A DNA stretch of 64,000 nt, taken from JAGVGT01 sp963807225 (GTDB lineage: Bacteria > Desulfobacterota > Desulfobulbia > Desulfobulbales > JAGXFP01). Positions 7,351 to 16,713 of the stretch are shown in pieces (position 1 is the first letter of the stretch; every line of letters begins with the position of its first letter). Made by a program: the position numbers and the translations under genes. The notes below the pieces were generated by a model, which was given only the letters and a program-made list of their open reading frames with translations, did no database searches and was not told the DNA's origin. The stretch lies in NCBI GenBank assembly GCA_963807225.1, contig CAWEAD010000005.1, positions 186,001 to 250,000 on the forward strand, in the 5' to 3' direction.

Positions 7351-9099
7351 ATGGACATAAATAAACCCACCAAAAGATCATCCGCCGCCGCGGAAGAGAT
7401 TAGCGATCCATGGCCATGCCCCGAAACCGAGCTGCTTGACGGGATCGCCTCCGGCGTGGTGATTTTTGGCCCTGACCTAAAAATCCTGGCCGCCAACCGG
7501 CAGGCCGCGGAACTCACCGGTTTAACACCAGAAAAACTGGTAGGCCTGACGATCACCAGCCTTTTCCAAGCCCGGGACGAACAGGAACTACCCTGTCGGA
7601 GCGAGACCGGCACGGTCCAAGAACTCCGCAACTACTCCTCCTTTCTGCAACCCAGGACCGGCGGGATCATCCCGGTAAATTTGACCATAATCCCCAGACC
7701 GGGCCTACCTGCCGGAAATGCTGGGGTCCTCACCTTTCGAGATGAAACAGAGGCCTTCCAAAACCGGATCATTCTGGCCAGCATCGCCGACGGAGTTTTC
7801 ACCGTGGACCGAAACTGGATCATCACCTCCTTCAACCGGGCCGCCGAAAAGATAACCGGATGGACCGCCGCCGAGGCTCTGGGCTGTTCCTGCAGCGAGA
7901 TCTTCCGCTCCGACTATTGCGGCGAGGATTGTCCTATAGCCATGAGCCTGTACAATGCCCATCCGGTGGCTAGCCATGTCATCACCATCACCAGCCGTGA
8001 AGGTCGCAAGATCCCGGTTTCGGTCAGTGCCTCGCCCCTGGTAGACAATGAAGGCAACATCATCGGCGGCGTTGAAACCTTCCGCGATTTAAGCGAGGTT
8101 TACCAGGCCCGCCGCCAACTACGCAAACGGACCACCTTCGGAGAAATAATCAGTAAGAATGTGGCCATGCAGCGAATCTTCGAGATCCTGCCGGAAATTG
8201 CCCGTAGCGGCAGCAACGTCTTGATCCTGGGCGAAAGCGGCACCGGCAAGGAATTGATAGCCCGGGCCACACACAACGCCAGCCACCGCCGCAAGGAGCC
8301 CTTCATCACCGTCAATTGCGGCGCCCTGCCGGAAACCCTGTTGGAATCCGAATTATTCGGCTACAAAGCCGGCGCCTTCACCGATGCCAAGCATGACCGC
8401 CCAGGCCGTTTCGCCGCCGCCGAGAAAGGCACCATCTTCCTGGATGAAATCGGTGACATCCCCGCCTCCCTGCAGGTCAAACTGCTCCGGGTTCTACAGG
8501 AACGAATTTATGAGCCGCTGGGCTCAAATGTCCCGGTCAAGGCCGATGTCAGGATTATTGCCGCCACCAACCGCGACCTGCAAACCCTGGTGGAACAGGG
8601 GCTGTTCCGGGACGATCTCTATTACCGCCTGAATGTCGTCAAACTCCTGCTCCCCCCCTTGCGCGAGCGTAAGGAAGACATTCCCATGCTCTGCCAGCAC
8701 TTCATCAAAACTTTCAGCGCCAGACAGAAAAAAGAGATTACCGGCATCTCCGAACCCGCCATGGATATCCTGCTAAAATACAATTTCCCCGGCAATATTC
8801 GGGAATTGGAAAACATTATCGAATATGCTTTCATCCTCTGCCACGGCGGGCTGATCATGCCCAATCACCTGCCCGAACCTCTAGCACCCAAAGAATCCGG
8901 GAGTGAGCAGGGCAAAGCAGCCCCGCACTCCCTGGATGAAATTGAAAAACAGGCCATCTTGGCCGCACTGGAGCGCAATAGCTGGCGCAAGCTCATGACC
9001 TGTCGGGAGTTGGGGATCTCCAAGGACACCCTGCGTCGCAAGATCTTGAAATACGGGTTGGTTGGGCCCTCAGACCTAGATTTATCCGAAGAAGAATAA
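7351..9099 (+). CDS. Sigma-54-dependent activator with two PAS domains
   Basis: A 582-residue bacterial enhancer-binding protein. PAS 1 spans about residues 27-130 and PAS 2 about 140-250. The AAA+ domain has Walker A GESGTGKE (about 294-301), a sigma-54 contact loop GAFTDA (the common form is GAFTGA) and Walker B TIFLDEIGD. The C-terminus is a Fis-type helix-turn-helix ending in LGISKDTLRRKILKYG. There is no receiver domain, so the PAS domains should sense the signal directly. PAS 2 holds a cysteine group (GCSCSEIFRSDYCGEDC). It is the only plus-strand gene in the island and is the obvious candidate to drive the sigma-54 promoter at 2803-2819. Confidence 0.93.
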   Translation: MDINKPTKRSSAAAEEISDPWPCPETELLDGIASGVVIFGPDLKILAANRQAAELTGLTPEKLVGLTITSLFQARDEQELPCRSETGTVQELRNYSSFLQPRTGGIIPVNLTIIPRPGLPAGNAGVLTFRDETEAFQNRIILASIADGVFTVDRNWIITSFNRAAEKITGWTAAEALGCSCSEIFRSDYCGEDCPIAMSLYNAHPVASHVITITSREGRKIPVSVSASPLVDNEGNIIGGVETFRDLSEVYQARRQLRKRTTFGEIISKNVAMQRIFEILPEIARSGSNVLILGESGTGKELIARATHNASHRRKEPFITVNCGALPETLLESELFGYKAGAFTDAKHDRPGRFAAAEKGTIFLDEIGDIPASLQVKLLRVLQERIYEPLGSNVPVKADVRIIAATNRDLQTLVEQGLFRDDLYYRLNVVKLLLPPLRERKEDIPMLCQHFIKTFSARQKKEITGISEPAMDILLKYNFPGNIRELENIIEYAFILCHGGLIMPNHLPEPLAPKESGSEQGKAAPHSLDEIEKQAILAALERNSWRKLMTCRELGISKDTLRRKILKYGLVGPSDLDLSEEE

Positions 9100-9130
9100 A
9101 AAAAGCCGGGGCATTACAGGCCACGGCTTT
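9100..9130. terminator. Shared terminator of activator and MerR2
   Basis: AAAGCCG and CGGCTTT form a stem between convergent genes. On the minus strand it is followed by a run of T (GGCTTTTTTT), so it is a good intrinsic terminator for the NrfD2-MerR2 unit. On the plus strand the tail is short. Confidence 0.75.
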
Positions 9131-9158
9131 AATGAAAATCAAAATTATCTAAGGCCTG

Positions 9159-9611
9159 TCAGCTACCTGCCTTCTTGCGTTGCCCGCCGCCGGGCCGAAC
9201 CAGGCTCCGCTCCGCGGCCCGGGCCACTTTCTCGGCTTTCTTGTCACCTGCCACCCGTAAAGTCCGGGGCGCAGCCCGGTCGACGCTGGCGCCGCATCTT
9301 TCGCAAACTTCGGCCGAACATTCCGATATTTCCCAGCAGGGGGCTAACTCCAATAGTTTCTTAATCCCGGCGATGCTGATGCCCTGTTCATGAATCATCT
9401 TGCGCAAACATCCGACCCAAGTGATGTCATTCTCGGAAAACATCCGCCGCTGCCCCTTATGTGCCGGGGTGATCAAACCTTCATCCTCGTAAATTCTAAG
9501 CGTCCGTGGGTGTACGTCCAGCAACTTGGCCGCCACCCCGATCGGATAAATCGGCGTTTCCGAAGTCAGGGGCTGAATATCTGATTTTTTTCTTGCAACC
9601 ATTGGGGTCAC
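9159..9611 (-). CDS. MerR-family regulator with cysteine-rich tail (copy 2)
   Basis: A 150-residue paralogue of the MerR at 1090-1446. The helix-turn-helix is nearly the same (PIGVAAKLLDVHPRTLRIYE), followed by CLRKMIHEQGISIAGIKKLL. The cysteine region reads PCWEISECSAEVCERC, again a CW...C pattern, with an extra basic tail of about 45 residues. The start is either GTG at 9611 or ATG at 9602; neither has a strong ribosome site. It follows the second NrfD gene by 84 bases, so NrfD plus MerR occurs twice as a unit. The ligand is unknown. Confidence 0.85.
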   Translation of the reverse strand: MTPMVARKKSDIQPLTSETPIYPIGVAAKLLDVHPRTLRIYEDEGLITPAHKGQRRMFSENDITWVGCLRKMIHEQGISIAGIKKLLELAPCWEISECSAEVCERCGASVDRAAPRTLRVAGDKKAEKVARAAERSLVRPGGGQRKKAGS

Positions 9612-9695
9612 TGTAGCTCTTTGCCGGCGGCGGCCGACCCTCGCCCTATATATGAAGACGAAGGCCAGTCGCTACCTCGGCGGCTGAATGATTGG

Positions 9696-10889
9696 TTAAT
9701 GATCCTCGGAAAGATGACCCTTGAACAGCCGCTCTCCCATAAGAAAACCCATGACGCAGAGGCCGATGCCACCCAGAGTGACCATGATCTCGTGCAGCGA
9801 GGGCACATAGGGGAAATACTCCGGCAAGTCGATCACGCCGTATTCATGAAAATGGGGAACGATCTGGCCGACCACTACCAGATCGTAGCGCATAAAGAAA
9901 ATGCCGATGATGGCTGAAATCGAAGCGACAAAAAGTACCGGCAGGTTTTTGGCCTTGACTGAAATAATCAGGAAGAATGGAATTACCATCCCCAGCATTA
10001 CTTCGCCCACCCAAAAATTCACGGCGTAGGGACCATTAACCAGGGCCATCATGGCTTCGTACTTGCCCGGCGGGTGACCGCTGATGCCGGAAATCATTTT
10101 CCAGGTGGTGAAGAACATGATCACCGCCGTCAGAGTGGCGCCCAACTTGGCGGTAGTGTACAAGGAATTTTTCAAGGGTTCGCTCATCTGCCAACCGTTG
10201 GCCTTGTATCCCATCCAGGTAAAGAATATTACCGCGGCGCATCCGGACATCATGGCCGAAGTAATGAAATAGATGGGCATATAGGGACCATGCCAGAATT
10301 CCCGACCGCCCAGGAGTCCGAAAACCGCGCCCAGGTTACTGTGGGCGGCGATACCGGAAACCACCCCTAGCAACCCCAGGTATCCGGCCTGCTTATGCTT
10401 ACCCATCTGCAGCAGGGCGAACTCAATGGACATGAAGAAGAGATAGGCACCATAAAGGGTGCCCATCCACCAGATATTCGAAGTGGGGTTGGCGGAGAGT
10501 ACGTTGTAGATCGGCATCCGCCAGGGATTCTCGATTTCAAAAGCGATAATGACAAAGCCGGCGACGATGGAGACGATTGCCAGAAAGACCGAGCGTTTGG
10601 CAATGGGCTTCAGAGCATCGACATTGAAGACATGGCCGATGGAGGAGACCAGACACAAACCGGTCGAGGTTACGACAAAGAAGACATAGGAGGCGATCAG
10701 CAACCCCCAGGGAATTTCCCGGGTATTATTGTAGGCCTGCTCATGGCCGATCAATAATGCGTGCATGCCGAAGGCGATACCTGCAGCGGCGAACAACCCG
10801 CTAACGACCACGGCCACGTTGTACCCCCGGGAAGTTGTGACTTCCAACCCTCCCTCTTGGGGCAAAATACTTTCGAGCAGATTCTTCAT
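9696..10889 (-). CDS. NrfD/PsrC-family quinone-linked membrane subunit (copy 2)
   Basis: A 397-residue paralogue of the NrfD at 1514-2716, alike along its whole length. Shared blocks include NNTREIPWGLLIASY, STGLCLVSSIGHVF, ENPWRMPIYNVLS and NIWWMGTLYG. About ten membrane helices are visible. The start at 10889 is preceded by GTGAGGGTGTTTGCC. It is flanked by a 41-residue membrane peptide upstream and MerR2 downstream. Two copies beside one ferredoxin and one cytochrome suggest alternative membrane anchors expressed under different conditions, which is inference. Confidence 0.88.
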   Translation of the reverse strand: MKNLLESILPQEGGLEVTTSRGYNVAVVVSGLFAAAGIAFGMHALLIGHEQAYNNTREIPWGLLIASYVFFVVTSTGLCLVSSIGHVFNVDALKPIAKRSVFLAIVSIVAGFVIIAFEIENPWRMPIYNVLSANPTSNIWWMGTLYGAYLFFMSIEFALLQMGKHKQAGYLGLLGVVSGIAAHSNLGAVFGLLGGREFWHGPYMPIYFITSAMMSGCAAVIFFTWMGYKANGWQMSEPLKNSLYTTAKLGATLTAVIMFFTTWKMISGISGHPPGKYEAMMALVNGPYAVNFWVGEVMLGMVIPFFLIISVKAKNLPVLFVASISAIIGIFFMRYDLVVVGQIVPHFHEYGVIDLPEYFPYVPSLHEIMVTLGGIGLCVMGFLMGERLFKGHLSEDH

Positions 10890-10956
10890 GGCAAACACCC
10901 TCACTAATTAATTTGTTCTTCGCCCCCTTCCGGGAGTCCCCTTTTACCCCTAAATC

Positions 10957-11082
10957 TTAAAAACCCGGATAATCGGTCTGCTCATCGGCGGCAGCCCGCA
11001 GAGCCGGTTTTATCTTCAAGTCATAAAAAGTATGGAAAGCGGCGCAGCCGATCCACAGAACTAAAAAGAGTATTCCTTCCAT
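10957..11082 (-). CDS. 41-residue membrane peptide upstream of NrfD2
   Basis: The frame starts at ATG 11082 with a good GGAGGTCAATTTG site. It has one hydrophobic helix (EGILFLVLWIGCAAF) followed by a short charged tail ending in DYPGF. It lies 67 bases before NrfD2 on the same strand and behind a sigma-70-like promoter. I do not know a family. The strong start and the position suggest a small accessory subunit of the respiratory complex. Confidence 0.6.
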   Translation of the reverse strand: MEGILFLVLWIGCAAFHTFYDLKIKPALRAAADEQTDYPGF

Positions 11083-11170
11083 CAAATTGACCTCCAAAGC
11101 ATATAAAGGGTCTTGAACCAAAACCAACGGTTGGAACCACGCCCAACTCTCCCCATCCATCGTTGGTGCA

Positions 11171-11199
11171 ATCTAAATTATGGAAGTATCTATTGTCAA
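11171..11199 (-). promoter_or_regulatory. Sigma-70-type promoter of the NrfD2 unit
   Basis: TTGACA and TTAGAT lie 17 bases apart on the minus strand, about 90 bases before the start of the small membrane peptide. The -35 is consensus and the -10 is moderate. No -24/-12 element was found here, unlike NrfD1. Confidence 0.5.
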
Positions 11200-12320
11200 G
11201 AGTTGGTGAATAGAATTGTTCAGACAAACAGCAACCGGCTGTTTACGAATTTACCCACAACTAAACTGGCGATTAAAACTACAATAACAATAAGTTAGTT
11301 GTCCAGAATATTTTCCGATTTCGCTCCGCACGACTCCTCTCCCTCTCGCTATCACCCTGTTTTTATTGACTTTTATTTTTTTCAATTTTACTACGCATTT
11401 CTCGCCCGATAAGCTCTAAACAACCTGCCATAAATTCAAGATCGGCGGCAGCTGTCCATCCATCAAATGTATTAACTAATTGTTATATGGTATTATTTGT
11501 AAAGCTTTCTGAAGCACGAGGCGCTGTTCGCGCATTATCGCGGCAGCAAGTTGTGTTTGGACTTGTTTTGCGCCCTCACTGTCATGTTATCTGACAGCGA
11601 TCAAGTGAGTAAACGACTGATCCGGACCCCAGTTTTCAACACTATCCGTTACCCCATAAAAATGAGGAACCCATTGATCGAATCGAGGAGAATGACGGGG
11701 TCTGTTATCTTTGAGCTACGAATTGGAATGTTTTAGTTCCCCCCTGAGCTGAAGGGTGGATCAAGCAAAACTCCGGCTAACTTAACCGGCAGAGGCTTTA
11801 TCATGTCAGGATGAGGCTCAACCCGGCGCGATGTAAAATCATCTTTATATGGAGCAATTACGGCAATGGGTGGGGAGAGGCGGATACTTTGGGGGTCGTC
11901 TCAGAGTTGGCGCCAGACTGCACCTGAATGGCTGGATCTTACTTACTTAGATACAAAGACCGGGGAATAGGCGCTACTCCAGGCAGGATTACGCTCACTC
12001 TGAGCAATGGAGGTAACGCTGTAATTTGGCCGGACTTCCTGGTTCAGGCCATCACCTGCGGCTTACTGGCCGCTAACTCGTTATCTTCAGATTCATGGTC
12101 GGTTACTCCACCCACCTCCGCGCAGAGTAATGTGGATCGGAGAAATTGTAGAAGGTCGGTGCCCGGCTCAGCGCCAGTCCGTACTATCTCAACAACTTCC
12201 GGCCCAGAATAATTGCAACCCGGAACTCGACTGAATCCTGTGCCGACTTTCAGAGTTTAAAAACTCCCGTCCAGGAAACCGGGGAGATTTTCTCAAAAGC
12301 TGGCAGCAAATCTCCAACGA
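11200..12320. other. 1.1-kb region without a recognisable gene
   Basis: Short open frames exist on both strands but none has a ribosome site, a family motif or a plausible length. The first 250 bases are AT-rich; the rest has the GC content of coding DNA. This is compatible with a decayed gene or mobile element, but I could not identify a transposase or terminal repeats. Confidence 0.4.
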
Positions 12321-12353
12321 AAAAAGGGCTACGGACCGAAGTCAGTAACCCTT
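12321..12353 (-). terminator. Terminator behind tRNA-Pro
   Basis: On the minus strand AAGGG...ACTGAC, loop TTCG, GTCCGT...CCCTT is followed by TTTTTT. It lies just downstream of the tRNA and closes the long thrS-to-tRNA transcription unit. Confidence 0.7.
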
Positions 12354-12368
12354 GATATTCTTAATAAT

Positions 12369-12445
12369 TGGTCGGGACGAGAGGATTCGAACCTCCGGCC
12401 CCCTGAACCCCATTCAGGTGCGCTACCAGACTGCGCTACGTCCCG
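12369..12445 (-). tRNA. tRNA-Pro (anticodon GGG)
   Basis: A complete 77-base cloverleaf with encoded CCA. Acceptor arms are CGGGACG and CGTCCCG. The anticodon stem CCTGA/TCAGG encloses ATGGGGT, giving anticodon GGG (codon CCC). The T-loop is GTTCGAATC. Confidence 0.95.
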
Positions 12446-12511
12446 ACCCAAAATCATCACTCCCCGAAAGGGGCTGCAAAATAGCATGCCCGACTTACCC
12501 TGTCAAGCCAG

Positions 12512-12892
12512 CTAAGATTTATCCTCCAACAATTTCTTCAGGGCGTGCAATTCCTTTTTCAAGGAATCAACCAATTCATGAGGAACCGTTTGATCGGTGA
12601 CTGGAAGTTTGGGCGGCTGGTCAACGCCGAATTTGCCCCCCTTCATTACCTGTCTGGCCCCGGCTATGGTATAGCCTTCGGTGTACAGCAACTCCCGGAT
12701 CTTTAACAAGTTTTCGATATCGCCACGGCGATACAAACGCTGTCTGGAACCAGCCCGCAGTGGTTTAAGGATCTTGAATTCAGCTTCCCAGTAGCGCAGG
12801 ACATGGGCCTCGACCCCGACTATCTCGCTGGCTTCCCCGATCTTGAAATAAAGTTTATCGGGGATCTCTCCGGAAGCAGGCTTGTGTGTCAT
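12512..12892 (-). CDS. MerR-family regulator behind ihfA
   Basis: A 126-residue protein with a MerR DNA-binding domain: YFKIGEASEIVGVEAHVLRY, then the wing region SRQRLYRRGDIE. The segment LLYTEGYTIAGARQVMKGG and a leucine-rich C-terminal helix (ELVDSLKKELHALKKLL) suit dimerisation. It lacks the cysteine tail of the two respiratory MerR proteins. A MerR gene directly behind pheT-ihfA is a conserved arrangement in many delta-proteobacteria. Its targets are not known. Confidence 0.9.
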   Translation of the reverse strand: MTHKPASGEIPDKLYFKIGEASEIVGVEAHVLRYWEAEFKILKPLRAGSRQRLYRRGDIENLLKIRELLYTEGYTIAGARQVMKGGKFGVDQPPKLPVTDQTVPHELVDSLKKELHALKKLLEDKS

Positions 12893-12938
12893 ACCATCAG
12901 CCTTTATCTGGGGGAGCGACGCCGCCTGGGCGGCAAGA

Positions 12939-13232
12939 TCACTTATTAATGCGCTCCCGCAATCCTTTACTGGGCTTGAAAGAGACCATGCTGCGACGAC
13001 AGATCTCCATGGTGTCGCCGGTCCGGGGATTTCGCCCCACCCTGGCGTTCTTGCGACGGACGTTGAAAGTCCCGAACTGAACCAACTTGATGGACTCCTG
13101 TAGCAGCAGTCCGTCCTTCATGGTATCGAAGACGATATCAACCAATTCACCTGCGCTCTGCTTGGAGAAGCCCAACCTGTCATTGATGGACTTGGCCAGA
13201 TCCTTACGGGTCAGATTGCTTTTTTTCATCAT
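12939..13232 (-). CDS. ihfA: Integration host factor, alpha subunit
   Basis: A 97-residue HU/IHF-family DNA-bending protein. The IHF-alpha signature is clear: TRKDLAKSINDRLGFSKQSA, GTFNVRRKNARVGRNPRTGD with the DNA-intercalating proline, and SFKPSKGLRERINK at the end. The start codons ATG ATG overlap the region of the pheT stop, so it is translated from the pheST transcript, the usual order. IHF also assists looping at sigma-54 promoters such as the one at 2803-2819. Confidence 0.96.
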   Translation of the reverse strand: MMKKSNLTRKDLAKSINDRLGFSKQSAGELVDIVFDTMKDGLLLQESIKLVQFGTFNVRRKNARVGRNPRTGDTMEICRRSMVSFKPSKGLRERINK

Positions 13233-13233
13233 C

Positions 13234-15655
13234 CTAAATCTCCCGCAGAAGCCCGCCGAAACGGGTTCCGATCATATGAATAATCTTTTGATGCACCACC
13301 TGCACCGCTTCATCGGCCAAGGTCTTCTCCTGGTCGCGGTAGGTGATGGATATTGCCACGCTCTTGGCGCCGCTGGCGATCTTCTCACCCTGGTAGACAT
13401 CGAAAAGCTCGACATCCTCAATCAATGCTTCACCGCTGCTCCTGATCGCATCCAGCAGTTCGCCGCTGGCCACCGTTTCCGGCACCACCACGGCCAAATC
13501 CCAACGCACTGCGGGGAATTTCGCCAAAGGAGTAAAACGTTTGGCCCGTACCGGTAATCGCTCTACCACGGCCAGGTTCATCTCCAGGAAGAAAATCGGA
13601 ACCTTGATCCCGAATGCTCGCAGGCAATCCTGCCGCAACCGCCCAAGCCCACCGACCTCGATGCCATCAGGGCCCCGCAGGCTCAGATAATTATCCTGCA
13701 CAACATAACGGGGCGGGTTGGTTTCCGCCACCATTTTGACCCCGGCACAGCGTAATTCCCGGAGCAATACCTCGGCCACTCCCTTGATGTCGAAAAAATC
13801 CACTTCATCCTGGCCGAAGTGATAAACCGGGGAGCCGGGATAGCGTCGCCCACTGAGCACCACCACCAGCCGATTTTCCTCATCGGGCAACTCGCCGCCA
13901 CTGGGTCGGAAGACTTTGCCGGTCTCGAAGAGGCGCAAGTCCACCACCTGATGGTTGATATTCCTCCGGGCATTCTCAAGAATGCCCGGCAACAGCATGG
14001 TCCGCATGGCACTCTGTTCATCGCTCAGGGGATTGAGCAAACGCACGACTTGACGGGCCGGATCGTCGGCCGCCAGGCCAAGTTGCTCGAAGTGCTGGGG
14101 GCTGACAAAACTGTAATTGATCGCCTCGGAAAAACCCTGGCCGATTAAAAGTTCGGCCACCCTGGCCCGCAACTGCCGGCTTGGATCGTTCTCGGCGAAA
14201 CTCAGGGGGACCAGCGGCATGGTGGTGGGCAACTCATTGTAACCCACCAGTCGCGCCACCTCCTCGATTAGATCCACTTCCCTTTCCAGGTCGACCCGGA
14301 AGCCGGGAACCGTTACCGCCAGGCTTTGTTCAGACAGGGGCCGGGAAGAGATCTCGATGGCCTCCAGCCGTTCACTAATCGCCGCCCCGGTCAGAGAGAT
14401 CCCGAGTAAATCGTTGCAACGCTGAACCCGCAACTCGATCGGCGCCGTAATTTTCAATCCGTCACGATAATCTACCCCGCCGGGTACCAATTCACCACCG
14501 GCCAGTTCGACAATCAAGCGAGCAGCCCGCTCAAGGGCGCGCACGGTTCCCTGGGGATCAACTCCACGCTCAAAGCGGTAGGAAGAATCGGTGGCCAGAT
14601 TCAGGCGTCGCGAAGTGCGGCGGATACTGACCGGGTTAAAACAGGCGCTTTCCAAAAGGATATCGTTGCTGATCTCGCTGACCTCGGAATTACCACCGCC
14701 CATTATTCCGGCTATGGCTACTCCCCTTTCGGCGTCGCAGATCAGCAGCATCTCGGAATCAAGCTGCCGTTTGCTACCGTCGAGAGTTTCAAGTTCCTCG
14801 CCTGGCTCGGCCCGGCGAACCACGATCCGACCCCCGGCTAATTTCGCAAAATCGAAAGCATGCAGGGGTTGCCCGTACTCCAGCATGACAAAATTGGTGA
14901 CATCGACAACATTGTTGATCGGCCGCAAGTCCCACAGCCAGCAACAAGCGCTGCAACCACCAAGGCGACGGACCGATCTTGACTCCCCGGATCAGTCGGG
15001 CCGAATAACGAGGACAAGCCTCGCTGTCCCGCACTTCGACCGCAAACGGCAGGTCAATATCGGTAAGTTCAGGCAACTCGCCGGTTATCGGATGTTTGAC
15101 CCGGCTGCCGGTGAAACCGCCGACCTCCCGGGCCAGGCCGATTACGCTGGCGCAGTCCGGACGGTTGGGGGTCAGATCAACCTCGATCAGGGTGTCGGAA
15201 AGAGCCAGGGCCTCAACCAGTGGCTGGCCGGGAACAAGATCGTCGGAAAGCTCCATAATGCCTGACTTGGGACCGCCGATCCCCAGCTCATTGGCGGCGC
15301 AGAGCATACCCTCCGAGGCCTCGCCCCGGATCTTGGCGGGCTTGATTATCAGGCCACCCGGTAAAACGGCGCCGGGAACCGCCAAAGCGGTAACCAGGCC
15401 GGCCCGGGCGTTTGGCGCCCCGCAAACGACCCGACGCCCACCCACCCCGTCATCGACGTCGCAGAGCACCAGTCGATCGGCGTTAGGATGAGGCGCCACC
15501 GAAATAATTCGAGCCACCACAACCCCGGTCAGATCGGGATACAGACTGGTAACACTGTCGACCTCCAAACCCAGCATGGTTAGGCGATCAGCCAAGTCCC
15601 GGGCGGTAAGCTCGAAGTCGAGATAATTTTTCAGCCAGTTAATCGTAAATTTCAT
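13234..15655 (-). CDS. pheT: Phenylalanyl-tRNA synthetase beta subunit (one frameshift)
   Basis: The protein is complete across two frames, about 807 residues. Frame one gives the N-terminal tRNA-binding domain (VVVARIISVAPHPNADRLVL) and B3 region up to PSPWWLQRLLLAVGL. Frame two continues with RPINNVVDVTNFVMLEYGQP and runs to the anticodon-binding FDX-ACB domain. One extra base near 14926-14932 (GGACTTGCGG, where GGACTTCGG or GGATTGCGG would be in frame) causes the break. The gene is essential, pheS is intact and both halves are well conserved, so an assembly error is the likeliest explanation. Confidence 0.93.
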
Positions 15656-15685
15656 GATGGGTTGCTTAGGCTCGGCCTTCCCTTC

Positions 15686-16696
15686 CTAGAACTGGGAAAG
15701 GAAACGCAGATCGTTTTCGTAGTAGAGACGGATGTCGTTGATCCCATACTTAAGCATGGCTATCCGCTCAATGCCCAGGCCGAAAGCGAACCCGGTATAG
15801 AGTTCGGGATCGTAGCCGATTTTTTTGAAGACTTCCGGATCTATCATTCCGGCCCCCAGAATCTCCATCCAACCGGTCTGCTTACAGACTCTACAACCAC
15901 TACCACCACAGATCACGCAACCGATATCAACCTCGGCGCTCGGTTCAGTGAAGGGGAAAAAGCTGGGCCGGAAACGAATCGGGGTCTCCGAATTGAACAT
16001 CCTGGCGATGAACAGAGACAAAAGGCCCTTGAGATCAGCAAAGGAAATGTGCCGATCGACCAGAAAGCCCTCAACCTGGTGAAACATAGGGGTGTGGGTG
16101 ACATCGGAGTCGCAGCGATAGACCTTGCCGGGGGCGATCATCCGCAGTGGCGGGGTCCGCTTCTCCATGGTCCGAATCTGCATGGGTGAGGTATGGGTTC
16201 TCAGCAGCACCGACTCGCTTACGTAGAAGGTGTCGTGCATATCCCGGGCCGGATGATGGGGTGGGATATTGAGGGCCTCGAAATTATAAAAATCAGTTTC
16301 GACGTCGGGCCCTTCGGCCACGGCGAAACCCAAACCTTCGAAGATCCCGCAGACTTCGTTCATGATCTGGGTGACCGGGTGCAGCCGTCCCGGTGGGATG
16401 AGCCGACCCGGTAAACTCAGGTCGGCGAAAGCACCGCTTGTTTTACCGGCTGAGGCTTGCAGGTCTGCCAAGCGCTGGGCATAGGCTTCCTCTACATCCT
16501 GTTTGACACTGTTGGCCAGCTGGCCCAAGCGTGGTCTTTCGGCGGCATCGACCTGACCGAGCAACTTCATCAACCCGGAAAATGCACCCTTGCGCCCCAG
16601 GTACTTGACCCGGAACTCTTCCAAATCGCCGGACTGCTCGATCGCTTCCAGCCGGGCCAGGGCCTCGGACTTCAGTTTCTGAAGTTCTGCTTCCAT
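15686..16696 (-). CDS. pheS: Phenylalanyl-tRNA synthetase alpha subunit
   Basis: A 336-residue class II synthetase subunit that charges tRNA-Phe together with PheT. The N-terminal coiled coil (LQKLKSEALARLEAIE) is followed by motif 1 near HPARDMHDTFYV, motif 2 (PGKVYRCDSDVTHTPMFHQV) and motif 3 (GFAFGLGIERIAMLKYG). The middle contains CVICGGSGCRVC. It lies between rplT and pheT in the standard order. Confidence 0.97.
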   Translation of the reverse strand: MEAELQKLKSEALARLEAIEQSGDLEEFRVKYLGRKGAFSGLMKLLGQVDAAERPRLGQLANSVKQDVEEAYAQRLADLQASAGKTSGAFADLSLPGRLIPPGRLHPVTQIMNEVCGIFEGLGFAVAEGPDVETDFYNFEALNIPPHHPARDMHDTFYVSESVLLRTHTSPMQIRTMEKRTPPLRMIAPGKVYRCDSDVTHTPMFHQVEGFLVDRHISFADLKGLLSLFIARMFNSETPIRFRPSFFPFTEPSAEVDIGCVICGGSGCRVCKQTGWMEILGAGMIDPEVFKKIGYDPELYTGFAFGLGIERIAMLKYGINDIRLYYENDLRFLSQF

Positions 16697-16713
16697 GCGA
16701 CCTGACCGGAAGA

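Noticed and set aside
11928..12212. A 94-residue open frame upstream of tRNA-Pro
   Set aside because: No ribosome site, no motif, and the opposite strand is equally open. Not enough to call a gene.
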